Below, piece by piece: positions 1 through 8,613 of a stretch of DNA of 64,000 bases (within the stretch, counting starts at the first letter, position 1; each line of letters begins with the position of its first letter). The notes beneath the pieces were generated by a model. The model was not told the origin of the DNA, searched no databases, and worked only from the letters and a program-made list of their open reading frames with translations. Both the position numbers and the translations under genes were made by a program. The stretch is from Terribacillus saccharophilus (GTDB lineage: Bacteria; Bacillota; Bacilli; Bacillales; Amphibacillaceae), in assembly GCF_002272075.1 (NCBI RefSeq), contig NZ_NPBJ01000004.1, forward strand, positions 186,001 through 250,000, in the 5' to 3' direction.

Positions 1-462
1 GTGAAGGAAATGACCAGAACCATGGAAGGACTGCTCTCTTAAATAATGCTTATAATCCGAGCTTGTTTTGTTCCCTCTATTCACGTACAGCATTTCCTCT
101 GCTTTATTCAGTCCATCGACATAGGATTGATGGTGTTTTGTATAATGCAGTTTCATTATCTCTCTGCTTATGTGCGGCTCTAATGCATCAAATCGGTAAG
201 GAAGTGGCGGCAGTCTATGCTGACCCCATCGGATACTATTCTGACGACTGACCTGCTCCGCTCGGGCTGCTAATCTCTCTGCATCCTGACGAAGTTGTAA
301 CACAGCTTCCTGTGAAATAGTTTCTGCAGATGATAGCGTCTGCTGCAGGTTATGCTGCAGTTCACGTAGATCAGGTTCCCATTCCTCTAAAGCCTCTCCT
401 GCATGTTCTTGCATTGCCTTACTCCATTCTAACAATGCTTCCAGATAATTTCTGCTGTTCAA
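1..462 (-). CDS. sodF: Superoxide dismutase SodF, N-terminal part (runs off window)
   Basis: This is the first 154 codons of an Fe/Mn-type superoxide dismutase; the rest lies before base 1. The first ~75 residues are a polar, probably helical extension, as in Bacillus subtilis SodF. The SOD alpha-hairpin domain follows with [17 protein letters not shown] and the [17 protein letters not shown] segment, whose first histidine is a metal ligand. [10 protein letters not shown] at the window edge carries the second ligand histidine. I chose a TTG start at 462 because GAGGTGA sits six bases upstream and no ATG or GTG in frame is better placed. The family dismutates superoxide in the cytoplasm. It follows scpB by 51 bases on the same strand and may share its transcript. 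The metal cannot be told from this part. Confidence 0.85.
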   Translation of the reverse strand, partial: MNSRNYLEALLEWSKAMQEHAGEALEEWEPDLRELQHNLQQTLSSAETISQEAVLQLRQDAERLAARAEQVSRQNSIRWGQHRLPPLPYRFDALEPHISREIMKLHYTKHHQSYVDGLNKAEEMLYVNRGNKTSSDYKHYLREQSFHGSGHFLH

Positions 463-513
463 GATCACTCACCTCGCCCTAGCATATGTACCCGTACAGC
501 TAGGGGAATCTTG

Positions 514-1086
514 TCAATCCGATTCGGCTGGAAAATCTTCGAAGAACAGATCTGCTGCTCCTTCAGGGTCATCGGTTCCTTCCGGTAAAGGAGGCAGGTC
601 ATCCAATGTATGTAAACCAAAGTAAGCAAGAAAAGCAAGTGTCGTAACATATAAGATCGGTCTTCCGATGCCTTCCTTGCGGCCGCTCTCTTCTATAAAG
701 CCTCTGGCAACAAGTGTCTGAATCGGCCTCTCGCTCTTAACACCGCGAACTTCCTCAACCTCGATTCTTGTGATCGGCTGTTTATATGCTATGATTGCCA
801 GCGTCTCAAGGGCCGCTTGCGATAGCTTGCTGTTTTGCGGAGAATCCAGCAGTTTACGATGATAAGCTGCATGCTCTGATTTTGTTGTCAGATGGTAGGC
901 ACCTTTCATTTCCATAATAGATAGACCGCGGTCTGGAGATTCGTAGGCCACCCTAAGTGCTGCCAATTCCTCTTCAACTTCTTTTTCTCCTAATTCCAAT
1001 GCATGCATAAGCTGTTTCTTTGTCAAACCTTCATCGCCGGCTGCAAACAACAGCCCTTCCAGAATACTGTTATACGGTACTTCCAT
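514..1086 (-). CDS. scpB: Chromosome segregation and condensation protein ScpB
   Basis: ScpB is the dimeric winged-helix (kleisin-associated) subunit of the SMC-ScpA-ScpB condensin that compacts and segregates the nucleoid. The N-terminus ILEGLLFAAGDEGLTKKQL and the central LAIIAYKQPITRIEVEEVRG followed by GRPILYVTT are characteristic of the family. The C-terminal tail is acidic. A TTG six codons upstream (1104) is possible, but the ATG at 1086 has a GGGGA sequence before it and aligns better with the family N-terminus. It overlaps the end of scpA by 17 bases, so the two are translationally coupled. About 190 residues is normal for the family. Confidence 0.95.
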   Translation of the reverse strand: MEVPYNSILEGLLFAAGDEGLTKKQLMHALELGEKEVEEELAALRVAYESPDRGLSIMEMKGAYHLTTKSEHAAYHRKLLDSPQNSKLSQAALETLAIIAYKQPITRIEVEEVRGVKSERPIQTLVARGFIEESGRKEGIGRPILYVTTLAFLAYFGLHTLDDLPPLPEGTDDPEGAADLFFEDFPAESD

Positions 1087-1822
1087 CTTGCATCCCCATT
1101 TCAAATACGATTAACTCATCAAAATGCTGTTTTTGCTTGCAGAAAATTTGCTGTTTTTTCATCAATTCTAATATAGCCATAAAGGTGACGACAATGTGCT
1201 GCTTTGTTCGTTCCGGGAATAATTCAAAGAAATCGACCCCTTCTTTTCTGGCTTTAAGAGAATGCAGTACCTCTCCCATTCGATCTTCCAGCAAAATTTC
1301 TGCACGCTGGATTTTCGTATCGAGCGGCTGGCTCCATTCTCTTCGGCGAAAAACACGCTGCAAGGCAGCTACCATATCATAGACCGTAACTTCACCTGGC
1401 TCGAGCGGTTTCAATTCCGGTTTATCCGGAAGCGGTGCTGGCGGTCTTGTATAAAGCTTGTCAGCAGACAGCTCTTTTTCTTTTAATTCTTCCGCTGCTT
1501 CTTTGAACTTACGATATTCAATCAAGCGATTCATAAGCTCATCTCGAGGATCTTCCTCCTCCATTGCGGCTTCTTCATCGAGTGCTGCTTGATTCGGCAG
1601 AAGCAGCTTGCTTTTCATTGCAAGAAGCGTTGCCGCCATCACTAAATATTCACTGGCAATGTTCAATTCCAATTGCTGCATCGTATGTATATAGTGCATA
1701 TATTGCTCGGTGATCACTGCCACCGGAATGTCATAGATATCGATTTCATATTGGTTAATCAAATGCAGGAGCAGATCAAGCGGGCCTTCAAACCCATCCA
1801 GTTTCACACTGTATCCTTGCAT
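1070..1822 (-). CDS. scpA: Segregation and condensation protein ScpA (kleisin)
   Basis: ScpA is the kleisin bridging the heads of the SMC dimer. The N-terminal domain shows GYSVKLDGFEGPLDLLLHLI, followed by EIDIYDIPVAVITEQY and ASEYLVMAATLLAMKSKLLLP, all diagnostic for the family. The C-terminal winged helix that binds the SMC head is present (FFELFPERTKQHIVVTFMAI). The ATG at 1822 has a strong AAGGAGG seven bases upstream; upstream starts up to 1861 have none. The ~250-residue length is normal. It is first in an scpA-scpB pair, with ribT upstream on the same strand, as in B. subtilis. Confidence 0.95.
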   Translation of the reverse strand: MQGYSVKLDGFEGPLDLLLHLINQYEIDIYDIPVAVITEQYMHYIHTMQQLELNIASEYLVMAATLLAMKSKLLLPNQAALDEEAAMEEEDPRDELMNRLIEYRKFKEAAEELKEKELSADKLYTRPPAPLPDKPELKPLEPGEVTVYDMVAALQRVFRRREWSQPLDTKIQRAEILLEDRMGEVLHSLKARKEGVDFFELFPERTKQHIVVTFMAILELMKKQQIFCKQKQHFDELIVFEMGMQDGSTV

Positions 1823-1959
1823 ATAATCTCCTCCTTCCGAAAAAAGTTCACTACCGCCCATACCCTGACTTAATTCCCGACATACCTTATACCGTAGGAT
1901 AAATGTTCAGACATCCTGGCTTTTATCTGAGTCACATTTTATAAAGGAGGAATTTCACC

Positions 1960-2040
1960 ATGGGTAGCTACGGCGGAGGATTTGCTTTGATCGTTGTGCT
2001 TTTCATTCTTCTAATTATCGTAGGTGCTGCTTGGCTATAA
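1960..2040 (+). CDS. YjcZ-family small sporulation/membrane protein (26 aa)
   Basis: A 26-residue peptide beginning MGSYGGGFALIVVLFILL and ending GAAWL: a glycine-rich start and one hydrophobic segment. This matches the YjcZ/YrbG-type sporulation proteins found in many copies in Bacillaceae. AAAGGAGG lies nine bases before the ATG, and a strong hairpin terminator follows directly. A CATACCTTA element at 1881-1889, with AC 17 bases before it, resembles a sigma-K promoter; that is inference. It runs opposite to its neighbours and stands alone. Its molecular role is unknown; relatives are made in the mother cell or coat. Confidence 0.8.
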   Translation: MGSYGGGFALIVVLFILLIIVGAAWL

Positions 2041-2056
2041 GCCGAGCGCATAAAGA

Positions 2057-2083
2057 AAACCAGCCTTCTTAGGAGGCTGGTTT
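2057..2083. terminator. Bidirectional rho-independent terminator
   Basis: The stem AACCAGCC/GGCTGGTT has T-rich flanks on both sides. It ends the YjcZ-type gene on the plus strand and ribT on the minus strand. Confidence 0.85.
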
Positions 2084-2088
2084 TTATT

Positions 2089-2442
2089 TTAAGCTTCTGT
2101 TTCGCATTTCTCAAGGAAATTCTTTGTTTCATCCGTCGCAGTAACTTGATGCATAGGCGAATACATGTTACGTAACTCACAAACCATCTGCTTGCCGATG
2201 CCATTGCCTCGGTGAGATGGATCGACCGAAATATGCTGCACGATGGCTTTATCCTCATCGATCACGACTCCCAGTGCCCCGAGGATATCATCTTCATCTT
2301 TCCAAAGAAACAAGTGCCAATTCGGATTGTTATTGTATTCCTGAATTGTCTGCTGCAATTTTTTTACTTCTTTTACATCGGGCATAAAAGATAAAAGTCC
2401 CATTGCGATTTTTTCCATTGACTTCTTGTATCGTATTAGCAT
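2089..2442 (-). CDS. ribT: RibT-like GNAT acetyltransferase
   Basis: A 117-residue GNAT-fold protein. The start MLIRYKKSMEKIAMGLLSFMP closely follows B. subtilis RibT, and the acetyl-CoA pyrophosphate-binding loop is visible as VDPSHRGNGIGKQMV (around residues 77-90). RibT sits with the riboflavin genes in B. subtilis. Here ribD, ribE, ribA and ribH are absent and ribT stands by itself between a small ORF and scpA, so its link to riboflavin is only by name. The substrate is unknown. The C-terminal end FLEKCETEA is slightly shorter than in B. subtilis. Transcription ends at the bidirectional hairpin just downstream. Confidence 0.88.
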   Translation of the reverse strand: MLIRYKKSMEKIAMGLLSFMPDVKEVKKLQQTIQEYNNNPNWHLFLWKDEDDILGALGVVIDEDKAIVQHISVDPSHRGNGIGKQMVCELRNMYSPMHQVTATDETKNFLEKCETEA

Positions 2443-2454
2443 AATAACCCCTCA

Positions 2455-2553
2455 TTAAGAAAATAACTTTCCGATCAAGGACAGAAGGAATAAGCAGCTT
2501 GCTCCCATCATGACCCAGAAAAGCACCTTCTCTTGTTTGTCACTATCCTGCAA
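2455..2553 (-). CDS. Possible 32-residue single-pass membrane peptide upstream of ribT
   Basis: A short reading frame with a TTG start, preceded ten bases upstream by AGGAG. It encodes a charged N-terminus (MQDSDKQEK) and one hydrophobic helix containing VLFWVMMGASCLFLLSLIG. It ends 12 bases before the ribT start, with no room for another promoter, so co-transcription with ribT is likely. Charged head plus hydrophobic tail and a plausible ribosome site favour a real mini-protein. I do not recognise a family, and the hydrophobic stretch could be chance. Confidence 0.45.
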   Translation of the reverse strand: MQDSDKQEKVLFWVMMGASCLFLLSLIGKLFS

Positions 2554-2793
2554 CTGTGTTCAACTCCTGCCGTACGTAGTCTTATTTAAAACCTATCTAC
2601 GTTTTTTGTCAACTTTACTTTCACGCATTTTCCCCATATACTTACTGCCGGACTACAACAAAGAATTCTATGGTAGTTTCTCCTACATCCCTCGCTCCAT
2701 ACAAAGGATAGAAGCAGAATCTGGCGAGAGTGACGGTTTATGTGGTAGAATCATCACGAGTACATACTCATTTTAATCTAGGAGGACAAGCAA

Positions 2794-3234
2794 ATGGCTA
2801 AAAAAGGTTACATCCTAATGCTGGATGGCGATAAAATTGAATTCGAACTATATCCGGAGGAAGCACCAAACACAGTAGCGAACTTCGAGAAGCTCGCGAA
2901 CTCCGGTTTCTATAATGGCGTAACGTTCCACCGCGTTATCCCAGGCTTCGTGAGCCAAGGTGGCGACCCGACTGGCACTGGCGCTGGCGGCAGCGGTACA
3001 ACAATCAAATGTGAAACAGAAGGAAACCCTCATAAGCATGAAGCCGGCAGCTTGAGCATGGCGCATGCAGGTAAAGATACAGGCTCCAGCCAGTTCTTTA
3101 TCGTGCACGAGCCACAACCGCACTTGAATGGTGTTCATACTGTATTTGGTAAAGTAACTTCCGGTTTGGAAATCGCTCGCAACATGAGAAACGGCGACAC
3201 AATGGAAACTGTAGAAGTTTTCGACGAAGAATAA
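2794..3234 (+). CDS. ppiB: Peptidyl-prolyl cis-trans isomerase B (cyclophilin)
   Basis: A cytoplasmic cyclophilin of 146 residues that speeds proline isomerisation in folding proteins. The active-site motif [19 protein letters not shown] carries the catalytic arginine, and [25 protein letters not shown] completes the substrate groove. There is no signal peptide. The ATG follows AGGAGG with eight bases between. It is a single-gene unit on the plus strand with a bidirectional terminator immediately after it, convergent with lysA, as in B. subtilis. Confidence 0.96.
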   Translation: MAKKGYILMLDGDKIEFELYPEEAPNTVANFEKLANSGFYNGVTFHRVIPGFVSQGGDPTGTGAGGSGTTIKCETEGNPHKHEAGSLSMAHAGKDTGSSQFFIVHEPQPHLNGVHTVFGKVTSGLEIARNMRNGDTMETVEVFDEE

Positions 3235-3237
3235 AAA

Positions 3238-3270
3238 AATCCTGTATGCATCATGCATACAGGATTTTTT
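3238..3270. terminator. Bidirectional terminator between ppiB and lysA
   Basis: The arms AATCCTGTATGCAT and ATGCATACAGGATT form a 14-bp perfect stem with A/T runs on both sides. It serves ppiB (plus) and lysA (minus). Confidence 0.93.
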
Positions 3271-4568
3271 TATTCATAAGAAAGATCAAGCCTTGTTAGT
3301 TCCTCAGCTTCTTCTCTTCTGACGACAAGTCTATCGACTCCATTTTCGACAAAGACAACCGCTGGTCTGCCAAAGCGGTTATAGTTGTTTGCCATCGCGT
3401 AACCGTAGGCGCCGGTACTGAAAACTGCGAGCAAGTCTCCAGCCTCTGCTTTCGGTAAATCGATATCCCAAATCAGCATATCTCCTGATTCGCAGCATTT
3501 ACCGGCAATGGATACTGTTTCTATTGCTTTCTCATCTGCACGATTAGCAATTTTAGCCTCATAAACAGCTTTATAAAGTGCTGGACGAAGATTGTCCGTC
3601 ATCCCACCATCAACAGACACATATTTACGTACACCAGGAATCTCTTTAACAGAACCGATCGTATAAAGTGTTACTGCCGCATTCCCAACAATTGATCTCC
3701 CTGGCTCAATCCAGATTTCCGGCATCTCAATTGATGCTTCCTCGGCCTCCGCTTTGATTCGTGTTACCAATGCATGAATATAATCTGACAATGGAAGCGG
3801 TTCGTCGTTCTCCGTATAACGGATACCAAAGCCGCCGCCTACGTTAAGTACTGCAGGTGCATAACCAAAATCATTCTGCCATGCTTTAATAAGCTCGAAC
3901 AGCCTGCCTACTGCCATCAGAAATCCATCGGTTTCGAATATCTGGGAACCGATATGACAATGCAGCCCCTTCATTCTGATCACTTCGCTATCCTTTACCT
4001 TACGAAACGCTTCCTCAGCTTGTCCATTACTAATATCAAAGCCGAATTTTGAATCCTCATTGCCTGTCAAAATATAATCATGTGTATGTGCTTCGATGCC
4101 CGGCGTAACACGCAGCAGGATATCCATCTGCTTTCCTTGTTCCTTCAATACCGCTTCCAATAAGGCAATTTCATGGAAGTTATCCACAACCACACAGCCG
4201 ATGTCATGCTCTACAGCCATTGAAAGTTCTTCATAGCTCTTGTTATTGCCATGCAAGTGAATTTTTTCAGTCGGAAAGCCGGCTTTCAATGCAGTATGCA
4301 GTTCTCCGCGGGAAACTACATCCAAGCTGAGTTTTTCCTGCTTCGCTACCTGCACCATTGCGACCGAAGAAAAAGCCTTGCTCGCATATGCGACTTGAGC
4401 TTTGACTCCCAATGTTTCAAACGCCTCGACAAATGCCTTAGCATTTTTCCGGATAACGCCGACATCGTACACAAATAATGGTGTACCATATTTTTTGGCT
4501 AATGTGACGGCATCTACTCCGCCTACTTCCAAAATGTGCTGATCATTTACTACAAAAGGGTGCTGCAT
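3270..4568 (-). CDS. lysA: Diaminopimelate decarboxylase
   Basis: PLP enzyme that converts meso-diaminopimelate to L-lysine, the last step of lysine synthesis. The lysine that binds PLP lies in VAYASKAFSS (around residue 59), the glycine-rich phosphate loop is NVGGGFGIRY, and the substrate-binding EPGRSIVGNAA and CESGD (active-site Cys/Glu) are all present. The ATG at 4568 follows TGGAGGT by seven bases; frames extending to 4631 would read through the upstream hairpin and lack a ribosome site. The 432-residue length is normal. It lies downstream of spoVAF on the same strand, the B. subtilis order. Confidence 0.96.
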   Translation of the reverse strand: MQHPFVVNDQHILEVGGVDAVTLAKKYGTPLFVYDVGVIRKNAKAFVEAFETLGVKAQVAYASKAFSSVAMVQVAKQEKLSLDVVSRGELHTALKAGFPTEKIHLHGNNKSYEELSMAVEHDIGCVVVDNFHEIALLEAVLKEQGKQMDILLRVTPGIEAHTHDYILTGNEDSKFGFDISNGQAEEAFRKVKDSEVIRMKGLHCHIGSQIFETDGFLMAVGRLFELIKAWQNDFGYAPAVLNVGGGFGIRYTENDEPLPLSDYIHALVTRIKAEAEEASIEMPEIWIEPGRSIVGNAAVTLYTIGSVKEIPGVRKYVSVDGGMTDNLRPALYKAVYEAKIANRADEKAIETVSIAGKCCESGDMLIWDIDLPKAEAGDLLAVFSTGAYGYAMANNYNRFGRPAVVFVENGVDRLVVRREEAEELTRLDLSYE

Positions 4569-4605
4569 AAAATTACCTCCAAACAACGGCTTCATCGGAT
4601 AAGGC

Positions 4606-4649
4606 ATAAAACAAAGCCCATCTTTCCGCATAGGAAGAAGATGAGCTTT
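4606..4649 (-). terminator. Hairpin in the spoVAF-lysA interval (terminator or attenuator)
   Basis: On the minus strand, AAAGCTCATCTT pairs over 12 positions (one G-U) with AAGATGGGCTTT and is followed by a T-rich stretch (GTTTTAT). It lies between the spoVAF stop and the lysA start, so it can end spoVA transcription. Because it is only about 40 bases before lysA, it could instead be an attenuator for lysA. No lysine-riboswitch core was recognised before it. Confidence 0.65.
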
Positions 4650-4727
4650 CGCTTCACACGCTACACTACCCGTACTGTCGTAAAAAATAGATAGAGTAAA
4701 CGTACCATATTCTCATTTTTCTAGCAA

Positions 4728-6203
4728 CTAAGAATTCGGCGCTCTTGTTTTATCTGGAGAGTTGGTAATGGTGGGACGATATTTTGTCAGCGGAACCGGT
4801 GTCCGGTAAGCAATCTCCAGAAGTGCTTTCATATTGAAAGGAATGAACGGCCACATATAAGGTGTGTTAAGTGATTTTGTCCCTACAAGAATCAAGATGG
4901 CTAAAGTGATGCTGATGACGAATCCCGGAACCCCGAAAATTGCTGTTGCTACGAGGAAGAAGATTCTTGTTATTTTGTTTGAAACACTAAGCTCGAAGCT
5001 AGGCGTAACAAATGAACCGACAGCAGAAACCGCTACATAAAGAATTACTTCTGGCGTGAACAAGCCTACGTTAATGGCAATCTCACCGATCAGGACAGCT
5101 GCGATAAGACCCATTGCCGTGGATAGCGGCGTAGGAGTATGAATTGCAGCTAGTCTGAGGAATTCTATACCAAGATCTGCAAGGAGGACTTGCAGAAATA
5201 ATGGTATATGTCCGTCATCCTTATTGGGACCGATAAAATCGATGCTTCCTGGCAGCAATTCCGGATGAACTGTGATCAGATACCAAAACGGCAGGAGGAA
5301 CAATGATACAAAGATCCCTGTGAGACGGACCCAGCGTATGAATGTTCCAGGCGCTGGTGATTCTCTGTATTCCTCGGCATGCTGCAAATGGGAAAAATAA
5401 GTCGCCGGTGTAATGATAACGCTAGGTGACGTATCCACAATAATAAGGACATGCCCTTCAAAAAGGTGAACCGCGCCAATGTCCGGACGTTCGGTGTATC
5501 TGACAAGCGGGAATGGTCTATTGCCTTGTTTTACAAGATATTCTTCCACAGATTTATCAGACATCGGAAGTCCGTCGATCTCGATTTCCTTCAATTCTTT
5601 TTTAATAAGCTTTACTAAATTTGGGTTAGCAACGTCTTCGATATAAGCGATACAAATATCTGTCTTTGATCTTTCTCCTACCTGCATCATTTCCAGTCGC
5701 AGCCGTTCATCCCGAATCCTTCTGCGCGTCAAGGCAGTGTTGATGATAATATTTTCCGTATATCCATCCCGCGGACCGCGGATGACCTTCTCCGTGTCTG
5801 GCTCCTCCGGCTGTCTGCCCGGATAGGACCTTGTGTCGACAACAAAAGCAAAATCACAGCCGTCCATGAATACGACAATTAATCCTGAAAGGAATTGATC
5901 GACACAATCATCGATGCTTTCTGTCCGCTTCACTTGCATGTGTACCAGTCGGTTTTCAATGATTTCGGAAACTTTGTTAGTATTTCTTTCGTCATCATTG
6001 ATACTCATCAATTTCGAGAGCACACGCTGTACGACTTCTGCATCAGCAAGTCCAGTGGTGTAGTAGATTTCTACTTTTTTCTTAAGAATGATCAAGGTGC
6101 GGTGACCGACGTCGAAGGAGACACCGACACCAACACGCTCTTTCATAAACTCATTTACATCATCGACCTTTGCTGGTATGGGCATTTTTTGCTCATCAGC
6201 CAT
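4728..6203 (-). CDS. spoVAF: Stage V sporulation protein AF (GerA-family membrane protein)
   Basis: A 491-residue relative of the GerAA germinant-receptor subunit. The N-terminal ~280 residues are soluble (DGCDFAFVVDTRSYPGRQPEEP; TENIIINTALTRRRIRD), followed by about five membrane segments starting near residue 290 (GIFVSLFLLPFWYLI) and a cytosolic tail. It is last in the spoVA operon and overlaps spoVAEA by eight bases. In the family SpoVAF sits in the inner spore membrane and assists dipicolinic-acid release during germination; it is not essential for uptake. Made in the forespore under sigma-G if it shares the operon promoter. Confidence 0.95.
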   Translation of the reverse strand: MADEQKMPIPAKVDDVNEFMKERVGVGVSFDVGHRTLIILKKKVEIYYTTGLADAEVVQRVLSKLMSINDDERNTNKVSEIIENRLVHMQVKRTESIDDCVDQFLSGLIVVFMDGCDFAFVVDTRSYPGRQPEEPDTEKVIRGPRDGYTENIIINTALTRRRIRDERLRLEMMQVGERSKTDICIAYIEDVANPNLVKLIKKELKEIEIDGLPMSDKSVEEYLVKQGNRPFPLVRYTERPDIGAVHLFEGHVLIIVDTSPSVIITPATYFSHLQHAEEYRESPAPGTFIRWVRLTGIFVSLFLLPFWYLITVHPELLPGSIDFIGPNKDDGHIPLFLQVLLADLGIEFLRLAAIHTPTPLSTAMGLIAAVLIGEIAINVGLFTPEVILYVAVSAVGSFVTPSFELSVSNKITRIFFLVATAIFGVPGFVISITLAILILVGTKSLNTPYMWPFIPFNMKALLEIAYRTPVPLTKYRPTITNSPDKTRAPNS

Positions 6204-6759
6204 TTCTGCTTCCCTCCCTTTCTAGGATGATACGAAGCGCTTGTTCTGTAATTGGGGAGCCGATTTCGATTGCATCTTTTCCGTGCATCTTTCCGATATC
6301 TCCGATTGCCACGACTAAAGGAATATCCAGCTGGTCAAGCAGGTACACCGTATCGCCGTTGATACGGCCGATTTCCTCTGTAATGACCCCTTCTTTATCT
6401 ACACCAAATGGCTGCAGCTCCCCATCCTGATCAATAGAGAAGTTGACGCGGCTCCATTCCCGGTTTTGCGTATGAGCCGCAACCGCTAATGCACCAATAA
6501 CGTTGATTTCGGGATCATCTGAAATCGTCTGAAGCAGCATTTCACCGCTGCCTACACCCGGTACACCTCCATCATCGAGAAGGACATAAACCGGTTCTGC
6601 TTCAGCTGCATGGATAGCATCGACCATAGATTTAGCCTCCACTGTCATCGGATTATCAGCCAAATAAGATAGAGACGTCCCGCCTATTTTCTTAGCTAAA
6701 TGGTCGATTGTTCGCTTTGCATAAGCGTCTCCGTCTGTAATCAGAATTACTCTCTTCAT
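6196..6759 (-). CDS. spoVAEA: Stage V sporulation protein AE, soluble subunit (SpoVAEa)
   Basis: A 187-residue soluble protein starting MKRVILITDGDAYAKRTID, followed by DDGGVPGVGSGEMLL and DVYLLDQ-like elements typical of SpoVAEa. It has no membrane segment. In B. subtilis the protein is found on the outside of the inner spore membrane, in the germinosome/DPA channel complex. It is spaced seven bases from spoVAEB and overlaps spoVAF by eight bases, so its translation is coupled to the operon. Confidence 0.93.
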   Translation of the reverse strand: MKRVILITDGDAYAKRTIDHLAKKIGGTSLSYLADNPMTVEAKSMVDAIHAAEAEPVYVLLDDGGVPGVGSGEMLLQTISDDPEINVIGALAVAAHTQNREWSRVNFSIDQDGELQPFGVDKEGVITEEIGRINGDTVYLLDQLDIPLVVAIGDIGKMHGKDAIEIGSPITEQALRIILEREGSRNG

Positions 6760-6766
6760 AAAGGGT

Positions 6767-7117
6767 TCATCCCCTTGGCTTAAAGATTACAGACACTAGG
6801 AACCCGAAAAGAATAGCGGCAGCGATCCCTGCAGATGTCAGCTGGAACATTCCGAGTGCAATGCCCCAAAAACCATGTTTGTCAGCTTGTTCCATTGCAC
6901 CGTGAAGGAGGGAATGTCCAAAACTAGTGATGGGAACCGAAGCACCGGCACCTGCGAAAGAAAGTAAGTTATCATACAAGTCGAATCCATCCAGTACACA
7001 GCCTAGAACTACAAAGGTACTCATCACATGTCCAGCATCCAGTTTAGCAACATCTAAAAGCAGCTGACCGAGAACACAAATCAAGCCGCCGACTACAAAT
7101 GCCCAAAAAAAGTCCAT
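6767..7117 (-). CDS. spoVAEB: Stage V sporulation protein AEb (membrane)
   Basis: A 116-residue integral membrane protein. It shows the SpoVAC/SpoVAE repeat fold: [13 protein letters not shown] near the start, a central [21 protein letters not shown] and a C-terminal hydrophobic helix ([14 protein letters not shown]). The GAGxxVPxTxF motif is shared with SpoVAC in the same operon, which suggests they are paralogous channel subunits. It lies two bases after spoVAD. Expected role: moving Ca-DPA across the inner forespore membrane. Confidence 0.93.
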   Translation of the reverse strand: MDFFWAFVVGGLICVLGQLLLDVAKLDAGHVMSTFVVLGCVLDGFDLYDNLLSFAGAGASVPITSFGHSLLHGAMEQADKHGFWGIALGMFQLTSAGIAAAILFGFLVSVIFKPRG

Positions 7118-7119
7118 GC

Positions 7120-8130
7120 TTATCCCTCCTCCCTTACGAGTACGACACTATGTGCGATAGCTGGTATCGATTCCTTTTGACGTATCAGTGTTGGGTTCAT
7201 TAATGCACCAGTTGCGGTAACAAGTATCCGTTTGTAGGTCCCTTTCCGCATCTCATCCAAAAGATGGCTATACGTCACAATGGCGGAACAGGCTGTACCG
7301 CTGCCCCCGGCGAGCATTCCTTGATCACTGTTATAAAGCAAGTTGCCGCAATCCTTATGTACGGCATCAATATTGATTCCATCACTCCGGAGCATATCCT
7401 TTAGGATAGGAGAACCAACGCTCGATAAGTCACCAGTAACTATTAGATCATAATCAGCAGGTGTACGGCCAAAATCGCTCAAATGCCGCTTGATCGTGTC
7501 ATATGCTGCCGGAACCATTGCGCTTCCAAGGTCAAATGCGTTCGTTGCACCGAAATCGACTACCTTACCGATCGTTGCTCCCTCAATCCGGATTTGACTC
7601 TTTTCACGGCTTACTAGTGCACATCCAGCTCCAGTGGCTGTACTAGTTGCTGTAGCTGGTTTCTGATTACCGTATTCGGTTGGAAAACGGAATTGACGCT
7701 CTGCTGTTGCGTTGTGGCTGCAGACAGCCGTCAAAATGCGATCTGCCACTCCTGCATCGACCAATTGAGATGCTACAGCCAGCGTTTCCATACTAGTGGA
7801 GCAAGCTCCGAACATACCGAGATAGCTCATATCCATGTCACGTGCTGTGTAATTGGCACTCACATTCTGGTTCAGAAGATCTCCAGCAATGAACATATCA
7901 ATATGTTGCTGCTTCAAACCAGCTTTCTCCAACGTTATTTGGATAGCATCCTGCAAGAGCTTTCTTTCTGCCATTTCCCAATTATCTTCACCGCAATATA
8001 AATTATCATAAGATTTATCGAAGGAATCTCCTAATGGACCTTTTGATTCCTTGGGTCCTACACTCGTACCTGTTTCTTGAATATAAACCTGTTGATTCAG
8101 CGTCCAGGATTGCTTGCCTAATTTCACCAT
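7120..8130 (-). CDS. spoVAD: Stage V sporulation protein AD (thiolase-fold)
   Basis: A 336-residue protein with a 3-ketoacyl-ACP synthase/thiolase fold. In the family it is not an enzyme but binds dipicolinic acid. The start [20 protein letters not shown], then [13 protein letters not shown] (the position equivalent to the thiolase cysteine region) and the ending [21 protein letters not shown] are diagnostic. It is cytoplasm-facing on the inner spore membrane and acts with SpoVAC and SpoVAEb. It lies five bases after spoVAC. Confidence 0.95.
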   Translation of the reverse strand: MVKLGKQSWTLNQQVYIQETGTSVGPKESKGPLGDSFDKSYDNLYCGEDNWEMAERKLLQDAIQITLEKAGLKQQHIDMFIAGDLLNQNVSANYTARDMDMSYLGMFGACSTSMETLAVASQLVDAGVADRILTAVCSHNATAERQFRFPTEYGNQKPATATSTATGAGCALVSREKSQIRIEGATIGKVVDFGATNAFDLGSAMVPAAYDTIKRHLSDFGRTPADYDLIVTGDLSSVGSPILKDMLRSDGINIDAVHKDCGNLLYNSDQGMLAGGSGTACSAIVTYSHLLDEMRKGTYKRILVTATGALMNPTLIRQKESIPAIAHSVVLVREEG

Positions 8131-8135
8131 TTTCT

Positions 8136-8597
8136 TTATCCCCCGATCAGCTGGTTGAATATATATCGGATAATGCCGACAATATAAGCCGACGTAACCC
8201 CGAATACAATGACACTGCCAGCAAGTTTAAACATATTGGAACCCACACCGAGCACATAACCTTCCGATTTATATTCCAAGGCAGCGCTTGTCACAGCGTT
8301 AGCGAATCCTGTTACCGGCACTGCTGATCCTGCCCCGGCAAATTGCGCGATCCGATCATATACACCAAGTCCTGTCAATATCGCAGATATAAGGATTAAT
8401 GTTGTGACAGTAGGCGTTCCAGCCTCCTGCTGGGACATATCAAAGACTTGCATGTAAAATTTAGTTAGCAGCTCTCCAATGAGACAGATAAAACCGCCGA
8501 CTAAGAAAGCTTTTAAACAATTTCTGACGTATGGGACTTTCGGATAATACGTTTTTGCTGTATCGGTGTAATTTTCTTTCTTGAACTTGGAATCCAT
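8136..8597 (-). CDS. spoVAC: Stage V sporulation protein AC (mechanosensitive DPA channel subunit)
   Basis: A 153-residue membrane protein. A soluble lysine-rich N-terminus (~25 residues) is followed by GGFICLIGELLTKF, the motif FAGAGSAVPVTGFANAV and a final membrane helix. SpoVAC of B. subtilis behaves as a mechanosensitive channel for Ca-DPA in germination. The start ATG at 8597 has AGAGGTGAC upstream. It is the third gene of the operon. Confidence 0.94.
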   Translation of the reverse strand: MDSKFKKENYTDTAKTYYPKVPYVRNCLKAFLVGGFICLIGELLTKFYMQVFDMSQQEAGTPTVTTLILISAILTGLGVYDRIAQFAGAGSAVPVTGFANAVTSAALEYKSEGYVLGVGSNMFKLAGSVIVFGVTSAYIVGIIRYIFNQLIGG

Positions 8598-8613
8598 GAT
8601 GTCACCTCTTTAG

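Noticed and set aside
63-251. Plus-strand open frame of 62 codons at the window start
   Set aside because: It lies antisense to the sodF coding region, has no ribosome site and no recognisable family.
4569-4727. Lysine riboswitch before lysA
   Set aside because: The interval is too short and lacks the L-box core; only a simple hairpin is seen.
7693-8001. Antisense open frames over spoVAD, dacF, pdp, bkd and rha genes
   Set aside because: They are frames opposite well-supported genes, without ribosome sites or family motifs.
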